A stretch of 64,000 nt of DNA from Streptomyces sp. A2-16 (GTDB lineage Bacteria > Actinomycetota > Actinomycetes > Streptomycetales > Streptomycetaceae). The notes under the pieces are model-generated. The model saw nothing but the letters and a program-made list of their open reading frames with translations, was not told the DNA's origin and did not search any database. The position numbers and the translations under genes were made by a program. The stretch is from NCBI RefSeq assembly GCF_018128905.1, contig NZ_CP063808.1:7564001-7628000 (forward strand), given 5' to 3'. Positions 42,845-50,693 of this stretch are shown piece by piece; positions within the stretch are counted from its first letter, which is position 1; each line of letters opens with the position of its first letter.

Positions 42845-43620
42845 CAGGCCTCGCGCCACACCCCGAGTTCGTACTTCTTCAGCATCGAACTCAGCTTCAG
42901 CCGCCGGGACTCGGCACAGAAGCGGCTGGTGGGCAGCTCGTACTCGACGTGGAGGACGGCCTTGTCCGCCTTGATGAAGGGCTCCGTGTCCGCGCACTCG
43001 TCGTACTGCGCGCACTGCTCGTTGACGGCGAAGTCGAAGTCGCCCACCAGCTGGGGGATCTGGTCGAGGTCGTTCTTCAACCCGACGGCCATGCCCCGCT
43101 CATGGGCCAGCTTCGCGATCAGCCGGTTGTAGCGCAGTTGGTCGGCCGCCGTGAGCCTGAAGCCCGTGCGGTTCCTGTAGCCGTCCATGTTGTCCGGCTC
43201 CACCGCGTCGAAGCCCTTCTCGCGGCACATGTCGAGGCGGTCCGCCATGAGCGGTTCCAGTGCGTCCGTCGCGCGTATGTCGAGCCAGCGCTCCCCCTCC
43301 CAGCCGTTGCCGCGCCCGATCACCGACTTGGGGAACCTGTCGGCGTCGGGCCGCCAGTCCTCCCAGGCACCCGTGGAGAGGTAGCAGATGACCTTGCGGC
43401 CCTTGTCGTGCAGGGCGGACACCACCGCCTCGGTCTGGTCGAAGCCGTCGATGTCGTAGACCGGCACGTCCACGGAGGTGTCGACGCGGCCGGTCAGCTG
43501 CCACTGCCAGGCGATGCCGGGGCGGGGCCGCCAGCGGGAGTCACCGGGCCGGGCGTCGGACGTGGTCGAGCAGCCCGTCACCAGGAGGAGCAGGGCGGCG
43601 AGCAGGAGAGGGCGCTTCAA
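42841..43620 (-). CDS. GH114-type glycosidase lipoprotein (endo-alpha-1,4-polygalactosaminidase-like)
   Basis: A 259-residue lipoprotein with a lipobox at LLLVTGC and a TIM-barrel GH114 domain. Segments IAWQWQLTGRVD, YDIDGFDQTEAVV, VICYLSTGAWEDWRPD, FDAVEPDNMDGY and GLKNDLDQI match the family; the Asp and Glu in these strands are the likely catalytic residues. The family cleaves galactosamine-containing polysaccharides such as Pel-like polymers. The start is TTG at 43620 with CTGGAG eight bases upstream; no better start exists. The last four bases are shared with cobS on the other strand. Confidence 0.88.
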   Translation of the reverse strand: MKRPLLLAALLLLVTGCSTTSDARPGDSRWRPRPGIAWQWQLTGRVDTSVDVPVYDIDGFDQTEAVVSALHDKGRKVICYLSTGAWEDWRPDADRFPKSVIGRGNGWEGERWLDIRATDALEPLMADRLDMCREKGFDAVEPDNMDGYRNRTGFRLTAADQLRYNRLIAKLAHERGMAVGLKNDLDQIPQLVGDFDFAVNEQCAQYDECADTEPFIKADKAVLHVEYELPTSRFCAESRRLKLSSMLKKYELGVWREAC

Positions 43621-43813
43621 GGGGTGGGCTCCAGGGCGTGCGGAAGGATCGGCGGCCGACCCGAGCGTAGGCTCTTCCCGGGTGGTCGCCGACAGGGGTG
43701 AAGGCCCCGATCGGGGCCCGTGTTCGGACACGAAATAGGGTCGGCCGTCGGGCCCGGTCGACCCACCCGCTCGACTCAAGCAAACTTCACATCGGAAGCG
43801 AGAATTCACCACC

Positions 43814-45340
43814 GTGACTGCTCTGACTCTCAGCACCTCCGCGGCGCCCGGCCTGCGGGCCGACGCGATCGTGATCGGTGTCGCCAAGGGCGCGAAGGGC
43901 CCGGTCGTGGCGCCGGGCGCCGAATCAGTGGACAAGGCGTACGACGGCAGGCTCGCCGGCGTCCTGGAGACCCTCGGTGCCTCCGGCGCCGAGGGCGAGG
44001 TGACCAAGCTGCCCTCGCCCTCCGGTCTCAAGGCCCCCCTCGTGGTGGCGGTCGGCCTGGGCGCCGAGCCCGAGAAGGACTCCTCCTTCGCCCCTGAGGC
44101 CCTGCGCAAGGCGGCCGGTGTCGCCGCCCGCGCGCTGACCGGCGCGAAGAAGGCCGCCTTCGTGCTGCCGCTGGGCGACGCCGCCGACGTCGGCGCGGTA
44201 GCCGAGGGCGTGCTGCTCGGCGCGTACTCCTTCGACGCCTACAAGGAGAACGGCAAGGACCCGAAGGCGAAGAACGGCAAGGCGCCGCTCGCCGAGGCCG
44301 CGCTCCTGGGCGGCAAGCCGCGCGACGCCGCCCACAAGGCCGCGCTCGCCCGGGCCGTCGCGGTCTGCGAGGAGCTCAACCGCGCCCGCGACCTCATCAA
44401 CATGCCGCCGAACGACCTGAACCCCGAGGCCTTCGCCGCGATCGTGCAGGCGGCGGGCAAGGAGCACGGGCTCAAGGTGCAGGTGCTCGACGTGAAGGCC
44501 CTGGAGAAGGGCGGCTACGGCGGCATCCTCGGCGTCGGCGCGGGGTCGGCGTCGGGGCCGCGGCTGGTGAAGCTGTCGTACACCTCGTCCAAGGCGAAGA
44601 AGCACCTCGCGCTGGTGGGCAAGGGCATCACGTACGACTCGGGCGGCATCTCGCTGAAGCCTGCGGGCCACAACGAGACGATGAAGTGCGACATGAGCGG
44701 GGCGGCGGCGGTGTTCGCGGCCGTGGTCTCGGCCGCGCGGCTGGGTCTCGAGGTCAACGTGACCGGGTGGCTGGCGCTGGCCGAGAACATGCCGTCGGGG
44801 TCGGCGACCCGGCCGGGTGACGTGCTGCGGATGTACAGCGGCAAGACGGTGGAGGTGCTCAACACCGACGCCGAGGGCCGGCTGGTGCTGGCCGACGCGC
44901 TGTGGGCGGCGTCGGCGGAGAAGCCGGACGCGATCGTGGACGTGGCGACGCTGACCGGCGCGATGATGCTCGCCCTGGGGAGCCGGACCTTCGGGATCAT
45001 GGCGAACGACGACTCCTTCCGCACGGCTCTGCACGAGGCCGCGGAGGAGGTCGGCGAGCCTGCCTGGCCGATGCCGCTGCCGGAGCACCTGCGCAAGGGG
45101 ATGGACTCCCCCACCGCCGACATCGCGAACATGGGTGAGCGGATGGGCGGCGGGCTGGTCGCGGGTCTGTTCCTGCGGGAGTTCGTGGGCGAGGGCATCG
45201 CCTGGGCGCACCTGGACATCGCGGGTCCCGCGTTCAACGACGGCGGGCCGTTCGGCTACACGCCCAAGGGCGGCACGGGATCCGCGGTGCGCACGCTGGT
45301 GCGGCTCGCGGAGCTGACCGCGTCGGGTGACCTGGGCTGA
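43814..45340 (+). CDS. pepA: Leucyl aminopeptidase (M17)
   Basis: A 508-residue cytosolic aminopeptidase. The metal and catalytic site appears in VGKGITYDSGGISLKP, MKCDMSGAAAV and the M17 signature NTDAEGRLVLAD. The N-terminal 180 residues are the typical macro-like domain. M17 enzymes form hexamers and trim N-terminal residues from peptides. The GTG start at 43814 is supported by the family start MTALTLS. A hairpin-forming dispersed repeat follows the gene. It is not clearly in an operon with lpd, 290 bases away. Confidence 0.96.
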   Translation: MTALTLSTSAAPGLRADAIVIGVAKGAKGPVVAPGAESVDKAYDGRLAGVLETLGASGAEGEVTKLPSPSGLKAPLVVAVGLGAEPEKDSSFAPEALRKAAGVAARALTGAKKAAFVLPLGDAADVGAVAEGVLLGAYSFDAYKENGKDPKAKNGKAPLAEAALLGGKPRDAAHKAALARAVAVCEELNRARDLINMPPNDLNPEAFAAIVQAAGKEHGLKVQVLDVKALEKGGYGGILGVGAGSASGPRLVKLSYTSSKAKKHLALVGKGITYDSGGISLKPAGHNETMKCDMSGAAAVFAAVVSAARLGLEVNVTGWLALAENMPSGSATRPGDVLRMYSGKTVEVLNTDAEGRLVLADALWAASAEKPDAIVDVATLTGAMMLALGSRTFGIMANDDSFRTALHEAAEEVGEPAWPMPLPEHLRKGMDSPTADIANMGERMGGGLVAGLFLREFVGEGIAWAHLDIAGPAFNDGGPFGYTPKGGTGSAVRTLVRLAELTASGDLG

Positions 45341-45365
45341 TGCTCGCCTGAGAGCTCGACGCCCG

Positions 45366-45423
45366 AGGGGCGTGGGCGACTGCGGGCCGGTTGTGGCTGG
45401 TCGCGCAGTTCCCCACGCCCCTT
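45366..45423. repeat. Dispersed intergenic repeat, copy B, with hairpin arms
   Basis: The arms AGGGGCGTGGG (45366-45376) and CCCACGCCCCT (45412-45422) are perfect complements. Between them lies TGCGGGCCGGTTGTGGCTGG then TCGCGCAGTTCC, which matches copy A at 15051-15093. It lies 26 bases after pepA and could act as its terminator. Confidence 0.7.
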
Positions 45424-45630
45424 CGGGTGTCTCACCGCGCCCCTCGTTCTCATGTGAGCGTGTGGTGTCTCACACCCCGGCCCGGCGTCTCGTTCAGTGC
45501 CGACAAGTGCGAAGATGGGGCTCGGCAGGACAGGGCCCCCACCACAGGGCCGAAGAAAGAGCGGCCGGACACCAGCCGCCGCCCGGTCACTGCAGACCGG
45601 CGTACGGCGCACATGCATGGAGGACGTGAC

Positions 45631-47019
45631 GTGGCGAACGACGCCAGCACCGTTTTCGACCTAGTGATCCTCGGCGGTGGTAGTGGCGGTTACGCCGCGG
45701 CCCTGCGCGGGGCGCAGCTGGGGCTTGACGTCGCCCTGATCGAGAAGGACAAGGTCGGCGGTACCTGCCTGCACCGAGGGTGCATCCCCACCAAGGCCCT
45801 GCTGCACGCGGGCGAGATCGCCGACCAGGCCCGCGAGAGCGAGCAGTTCGGTGTGAAGACCACCTTCGAGGGCATCGACATCGCCGGGGTCCACAAGTAC
45901 AAGGACGGCGTCATCGCCGGCCTGTACAAGGGCCTGCAGGGGCTTGTCGCCTCCCGGAAGGTCACCTACATCGAGGGTGAGGGGCGCCTCTCCTCCCCGA
46001 CGTCGGTCGATGTCAACGGCCAGCGCGTCCAGGGGCGTCACGTGCTCCTGGCGACCGGCTCCGTGCCGAAGTCGCTGCCGGGCCTGGAGATCGACGGCAA
46101 CCGGATCATCTCCTCGGACCACGCGCTCGTGCTGGACCGGGTGCCGAAGTCCGCGATCGTCCTCGGCGGCGGTGTCATCGGCGTCGAGTTCGCCTCCGCC
46201 TGGAAGTCCTTCGGGACCGACATCACCATCATCGAGGGCCTCAAGCACCTCGCCCCTCTCGAGGACGAGAACTCCTCCAAGCTTCTTGAGCGCGCGTTCC
46301 GCAAGCGCGGCATCAAGTTCAACCTGGGCACCTTCTTCCAGAAGGCCGAGTACACCCAGGACGGTGTCAAGGTCACCCTCGCCGACGGCAAGGAGTTCGA
46401 GGCCGAGCTGCTGCTGGTGGCCGTCGGCCGCGGGCCCGTCTCCGCCGGTCTCGGTTACGAGGAGCAGGGCGTCGCGATGGACCGCGGCTACGTCCTGGTC
46501 GACGAGTACATGCGCACCAACGTCCCGACCATCTCCGCCGTCGGCGACCTGGTCCCCACGCTCCAGCTCGCGCACGTCGGCTTCGCCGAGGGCATCCTGG
46601 TGGCGGAGCGTCTGGCCGGTCTGAAGACCGTCCCGATCGACTACGACGGCGTCCCGCGGGTGACCTACTGCCACCCCGAGGTCGCCTCCGTGGGCATCAC
46701 CGAGGCCAAGGCCAAGGAGATCTACGGCGCGGACAAGGTCGTCGCTCTGAAGTACAACCTCGCGGGCAACGGCAAGAGCAAGATCCTGAACACCTCGGGC
46801 GAGATCAAGCTCGTCCAGGTCAAGGACGGTGCCGTGGTCGGCGTCCACATGGTCGGCGACCGCATGGGCGAGCAGGTCGGCGAAGCCCAGCTGATCTACA
46901 ACTGGGAGGCGCTGCCCGCCGAGGTCGCGCAGCTCATCCACGCCCACCCGACGCAGAGCGAGGCACTCGGCGAGGCGCACCTGGCCCTGGCCGGCAAGCC
47001 GCTCCACTCGCACGACTGA
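45631..47019 (+). CDS. lpd: Dihydrolipoamide dehydrogenase (E3)
   Basis: A 462-residue flavoprotein. It has the FAD motif GGGSGGYAAALRGAQLG, the redox disulfide GGTCLHRGCIP, the NAD motif LGGGVIGVEFAS and the C-terminal HAHPTQSE with the catalytic His-Glu pair. It reoxidises the lipoyl groups of the pyruvate and 2-oxoglutarate complexes. I used GTG 45631 with GGAGG ten bases before. sucB follows 68 bases later, so lpd-sucB likely form one unit. The 290-base upstream region holds a repeat and presumably the promoter. Confidence 0.97.
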   Translation: MANDASTVFDLVILGGGSGGYAAALRGAQLGLDVALIEKDKVGGTCLHRGCIPTKALLHAGEIADQARESEQFGVKTTFEGIDIAGVHKYKDGVIAGLYKGLQGLVASRKVTYIEGEGRLSSPTSVDVNGQRVQGRHVLLATGSVPKSLPGLEIDGNRIISSDHALVLDRVPKSAIVLGGGVIGVEFASAWKSFGTDITIIEGLKHLAPLEDENSSKLLERAFRKRGIKFNLGTFFQKAEYTQDGVKVTLADGKEFEAELLLVAVGRGPVSAGLGYEEQGVAMDRGYVLVDEYMRTNVPTISAVGDLVPTLQLAHVGFAEGILVAERLAGLKTVPIDYDGVPRVTYCHPEVASVGITEAKAKEIYGADKVVALKYNLAGNGKSKILNTSGEIKLVQVKDGAVVGVHMVGDRMGEQVGEAQLIYNWEALPAEVAQLIHAHPTQSEALGEAHLALAGKPLHSHD

Positions 47020-47087
47020 CCCTCGGTCGACGAAGCGACTCCGCTTCGCACACAGACTTCCGCAATTCGTAAGGAGCAACCGAAACC

Positions 47088-48875
47088 ATGGCGGTTTCCG
47101 TAACCCTTCCGGCGCTCGGCGAGAGCGTCACCGAGGGCACTGTCACCCGCTGGCTGAAGGCCGAGGGTGAGCGTGTAGAGGCCGACGAGCCGCTGCTCGA
47201 GGTGTCGACCGACAAGGTCGACACCGAGATCCCCTCCCCCGCCGCCGGTGTCCTGGCCTCCATCAAGGTCGCCGAGGACGAGACGGTCGAGGTCGGCGCC
47301 GAGCTGGCCGTGATCGACGACGGCACCGGCGCCCCGGCCGCTGCCCCGGCCCCGGCCGCCGAGCCGGTCGCCGAGCCCGCCCCGGAGCCGGCCGCGGCCG
47401 CTCCGTCCACCGAGCAGGCCGCCCCGGCGCCCGCTCCCACCGCCGAGGCCGCTTCCGGCGGCGGCAGCGCCGAGGGCACGGACGTCGTCCTGCCCGCGCT
47501 CGGCGAGTCCGTCACCGAGGGCACCGTCACCCGGTGGCTGAAGGAGGTCGGCGAGGAGGTCGCGGAGGACGAGCCCCTGCTCGAGGTCTCCACCGACAAG
47601 GTCGACACCGAGATCCCCTCGCCCACCGCCGGCGTGCTGCTGGAGATCGTGGTCGGCGAGGACGAGACCGCCGAGGTCGGCGCGAAGCTCGCCGTCATCG
47701 GCGCCCCGGGTGCGGCTCCGGCCGCTGCCCCGGCCCCCGCCGCTCCCGCCCCGGCCGCCGAGGCCCCCGCCCCGGCTCCGGCCCCCGCGGCTCCGGCGCC
47801 CGCTCCTGCCCCGGCTCCGGCCCCGCAGGCGCCCGCCGCCCCGGCCCCGGCCCCGCAGCAGCAGACGGCTCCGGCGCCGGCCGCTCCGGCTCCCGCCCCG
47901 GTCACCCCGGCCCCGGCGCCCGCCGCGACCTCCGGTGACGACGGCGCCTACGTGACCCCGCTGGTGCGCAAGCTCGCCGCCGAGCACGGCGTCGACCTGG
48001 CCGCCGTCAAGGGCACCGGCGTCGGTGGCCGTATCCGCAAGCAGGACGTCGTCGCCGCCGCCGAGGCCGCGAAGGCCGCCGCCGCTGCTCCGGCTCCGGC
48101 CGCCGCCGCTCCGGCCGCCGCCGCCAAGAAGGCGCCGACGCTGGAGGCCTCCCCCCTCCGTGGCCAGACCGTCAAGATGCCGCGCATCCGCAAGGTCATC
48201 GGCGACAACATGGTCAAGGCACTGCACGAGCAGGCGCAGCTGTCCTCGGTCGTCGAGGTCGACGTCACCCGTCTGATGAAGCTGCGCGCCCGTGCCAAGG
48301 ACGCGTTCGCGGCCCGGGAGGGCGTCAAGCTCTCCCCGATGCCGTTCTTCGTCAAGGCGGCCGCCCAGGCGCTGAAGGCGCACGCGCCCATCAACGCCAA
48401 GATCAACGAGGGCGAAGGCACGATCACCTACTTCGACACCGAGAACATCGGTATCGCGGTGGACTCCGAGAAGGGCCTGATGACCCCGGTCATCAAGCAC
48501 GCGGGCGACCTCAACATCGCCGGCATCGCGAAGGCCACGGCGGAGCTGGCCGGCAAGGTCCGCGCCAACAAGATCACGCCCGACGAGCTGTCCGGCGCGA
48601 CCTTCACCATCTCCAACACCGGTTCGCGCGGTGCGCTCTTCGACACGATCATCGTGCCGCCGGGCCAGGTCGCGATCCTCGGCATCGGTGCCACGGTCAA
48701 GCGTCCGGCGGTCATCGAGACCGAGGAGGGCACGGTCATCGGCGTCCGCGACATGACGTACCTGACCCTCTCCTACGACCACCGTCTGGTGGACGGCGCC
48801 GACGCGGCCCGTTACCTGACCGCGGTCAAGGCGATCCTGGAGGCGGGCGAGTTCGAGGTCGAGCTCGGTCTGTAA
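47088..48875 (+). CDS. sucB: 2-oxo acid dehydrogenase dihydrolipoyl acyltransferase (E2), two lipoyl domains
   Basis: A 595-residue E2. Two lipoyl domains carry Lys43 and Lys171, both in STDKVDTEIPSP. The first linker is Ala/Pro-rich, and a second, longer linker (about 206-275) is nearly pure Ala/Pro. A peripheral-subunit-binding domain (about 285-320, RKLAAEHGVDLAAVKGTG) and the catalytic domain with DHRLVDG (His565, Asp569) follow. In actinobacteria this protein, named SucB or DlaT, can serve pyruvate and possibly 2-oxoglutarate complexes. The adjacent lpd and nearby aceE support the pyruvate role. A terminator follows. Confidence 0.94.
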   Translation: MAVSVTLPALGESVTEGTVTRWLKAEGERVEADEPLLEVSTDKVDTEIPSPAAGVLASIKVAEDETVEVGAELAVIDDGTGAPAAAPAPAAEPVAEPAPEPAAAAPSTEQAAPAPAPTAEAASGGGSAEGTDVVLPALGESVTEGTVTRWLKEVGEEVAEDEPLLEVSTDKVDTEIPSPTAGVLLEIVVGEDETAEVGAKLAVIGAPGAAPAAAPAPAAPAPAAEAPAPAPAPAAPAPAPAPAPAPQAPAAPAPAPQQQTAPAPAAPAPAPVTPAPAPAATSGDDGAYVTPLVRKLAAEHGVDLAAVKGTGVGGRIRKQDVVAAAEAAKAAAAAPAPAAAAPAAAAKKAPTLEASPLRGQTVKMPRIRKVIGDNMVKALHEQAQLSSVVEVDVTRLMKLRARAKDAFAAREGVKLSPMPFFVKAAAQALKAHAPINAKINEGEGTITYFDTENIGIAVDSEKGLMTPVIKHAGDLNIAGIAKATAELAGKVRANKITPDELSGATFTISNTGSRGALFDTIIVPPGQVAILGIGATVKRPAVIETEEGTVIGVRDMTYLTLSYDHRLVDGADAARYLTAVKAILEAGEFEVELGL

Positions 48876-48890
48876 GGCACTTCGCTCGCA

Positions 48891-48925
48891 CGGTGCCCCC
48901 GTCCGGTCTCCGGGCGGGGGCACCG
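48891..48925 (+). terminator. Terminator between sucB and the convergent lipoprotein gene
   Basis: An 11-bp perfect stem (CGGTGCCCCCG and complement) with a 13-base loop that can pair further. It can act for both strands. Confidence 0.8.
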
Positions 48926-48933
48926 GCGTGTGC

Positions 48934-49596
48934 TCACCCGGGTGTCAGCTGCCGGTCCGACCAGCCCCACAGCTCCTCCACCCACACGTTGGGAACGGAG
49001 AGCCTGGGCGCGGGCGTGAGTCCCTTCGTCCGGTACGCCTTGAGCACGTCGTAGGTGGCGTCCAGGCAGTCCCGCGAGGTGAGTTTCCCGGTCCTCGGGT
49101 CGACCCCGACGAGGAAGCCGCGGGCCTCGACCTTGCCGATCATGGCCCTGGCCTTGTGCACGGAGTGCGTCGAGGACTTCGTGCAGCGGTAGCGGCTGTA
49201 GGGGTGTTCGGAGGTGCCCGGGTAGTGCGCGTCCGTGGACATGTCGCCGAGCATGCGGTCGTACGACCCCTCGGCGTGCCAGGCCCCGATGTCGCCGCCC
49301 GGCGGGGTGTAGAGCTTCCCGCTGGGGTTCTCCACGGCGCCGTAGACCCAGCGGCCGGTGCCCGGGATCCTGAAGCCCCAGCCGACGTGCCCGAACTTCT
49401 GTGCCCCGTCCGGCTTGACGAAGACGCAGGCTGCGCCGCTGCCGCCGGCCGCGCCCGCCATCCCCGTGATCGTCTCCGAGCTGCTCGGCGTGGACTCCGC
49501 CGTCACCCGTGCGGCCGACTGTCCGCAGCCCGTCACGGCGACGATCGCGCCGATCACGGCCACGGCCGCCAGTCCCCGTCGCCCCCCGATGTCCAT
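48934..49596 (-). CDS. Secreted lipoprotein of unknown function
   Basis: A 220-residue lipoprotein with a lipobox at AVTGCGQ near residue 24, then a short Ser/Thr linker and a soluble domain. Notable segments are FGHVGWGFRIPGTGRWVYGAVENPSG, CTKSSTHSVHKARAMIG and SRDCLDATYDVLKAYRTKGL. The His-Gly-x-Gly and Cys pattern hints at an NlpC/P60- or LRAT-like fold, but the match is weak, so I leave it unassigned. The ATG at 49596 is preceded by AGGGGGA. It is convergent with sucB and divergent from the GntR gene. Confidence 0.75.
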   Translation of the reverse strand: MDIGGRRGLAAVAVIGAIVAVTGCGQSAARVTAESTPSSSETITGMAGAAGGSGAACVFVKPDGAQKFGHVGWGFRIPGTGRWVYGAVENPSGKLYTPPGGDIGAWHAEGSYDRMLGDMSTDAHYPGTSEHPYSRYRCTKSSTHSVHKARAMIGKVEARGFLVGVDPRTGKLTSRDCLDATYDVLKAYRTKGLTPAPRLSVPNVWVEELWGWSDRQLTPG

Positions 49597-49809
49597 GCCG
49601 TCCCCCTGTGGTGCGAAGGGGCGCCCCGCGCGGGAACCCCTGCTCAACGCGACACGCCTGGAGGCCGTGGGGTTCCGTGTCTTGACAGAAGTCGTGTGAC
49701 TGGGAGCGTGTAAGCCTCGTCTCACCTGCATGAAAGCGCCCCCGTGCGCCCCTCCCGGACGGGCCCTCGGCCTTATTGTCTTTACGTCAAACGCCCTTAA
49801 GGAGCTCTC

Positions 49810-50433
49810 ATGACCGCGCCCGTCGTCCACTCGCTGCGCGAACAGATCCGCGAGCACATCGTGGAGGGGATCGTCAGCGGGCGCTGGCAGCCGGGCGAGC
49901 GGATCGTGGAGCGCCGTATCGCGACCGAGCTGGAGGTCAGCCAGACGCCGGTGCGGGAGGCGCTGCGGGAGCTGGAGTCGCTGCGGCTGATCGAGTCCGC
50001 GCCGAACAAGGGCGTACGGGTGCGGAACCTGACGGCGGCCGACCTGGAGGAGAGCTATCCGGTCCGGGCCGGTCTGGAGGCGATCGCGGCGGAGCTGGCG
50101 GCGGAGCGGCTGGCGCGGGACTGCTCGGCCCTGGAGCCGCATGTGGCGGCGCTGTACGAGGCGGACCGGGACTCCGACGGCACGGGGCAGGTGCGGCACA
50201 CGGTCGGTTTCCACCGCGAGCTGGTCCGGGCGGCCGGCAACTCGGTGCTGCTGCACACCTGGGAGGGCCTGGGCATCGAGGTCTTCACCGCGCTGTCGAT
50301 CCGCTGGCTGGGGACGGTCCAGCAGTCGTACGCGGAGGAGCACGAGGAGCTGGTGGCGGCGTTCAAGCGCCGGGACCCGCGGATCGCGGAGATCGTGAAG
50401 GCGCATGTCCTGGGGTGCGCCCCAAGGGCCTGA
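49810..50433 (+). CDS. GntR-family transcriptional regulator, FCD subfamily
   Basis: A 207-residue regulator. The winged helix (about 5-70) has LREQIREHIVEGIVSGRW and ERRIATELEVSQTPVREALREL. The FCD effector domain (about 80-200) has helical segments with the metal-binding His/Asp pattern (RHTVGFHRELVRAAGN). FCD proteins sense organic acids such as pyruvate, lactate or gluconate. It lies directly upstream of aceE in the same direction, and a perfect palindrome covers the candidate aceE -35. AAGGAG precedes the ATG. Control of aceE is a strong but untested guess. Confidence 0.92.
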   Translation: MTAPVVHSLREQIREHIVEGIVSGRWQPGERIVERRIATELEVSQTPVREALRELESLRLIESAPNKGVRVRNLTAADLEESYPVRAGLEAIAAELAAERLARDCSALEPHVAALYEADRDSDGTGQVRHTVGFHRELVRAAGNSVLLHTWEGLGIEVFTALSIRWLGTVQQSYAEEHEELVAAFKRRDPRIAEIVKAHVLGCAPRA

Positions 50434-50554
50434 CACAGCCGAGCACACCCACGCTCACCTGCGGAAATCCTTCAAAATCAAGGCACCCGGTGTCTCCGTC
50501 GAAGGCACCGCGTGCCTACTTTCTCGCGATCAAGAAGTTTTGCCTCTCAACCCT

Positions 50555-50584
50555 TTGATCGATCATCGATCAGCGAGTTAGAGT
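50555..50584 (+). promoter_or_regulatory. Candidate aceE promoter with overlapping palindromic operator
   Basis: TTGATC (50555-50560) and TAGAGT (50579-50584) are 18 bases apart. The palindrome TGATCGAT-C-ATCGATCA (50556-50572) covers the -35 and part of the spacer. A dimer bound there would block polymerase. The upstream GntR regulator is the obvious candidate. Confidence 0.65.
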
Positions 50585-50693
50585 CGCCGACGGGCCTTAC
50601 CAGGGCCCTCCGCCCTGTCCTGCCAAAGACAAAGGGCACCCCCGAAACCCTGCCTGATTGAGGGAACCCCCTTCGACTGAGGAAGGCGGCGAC

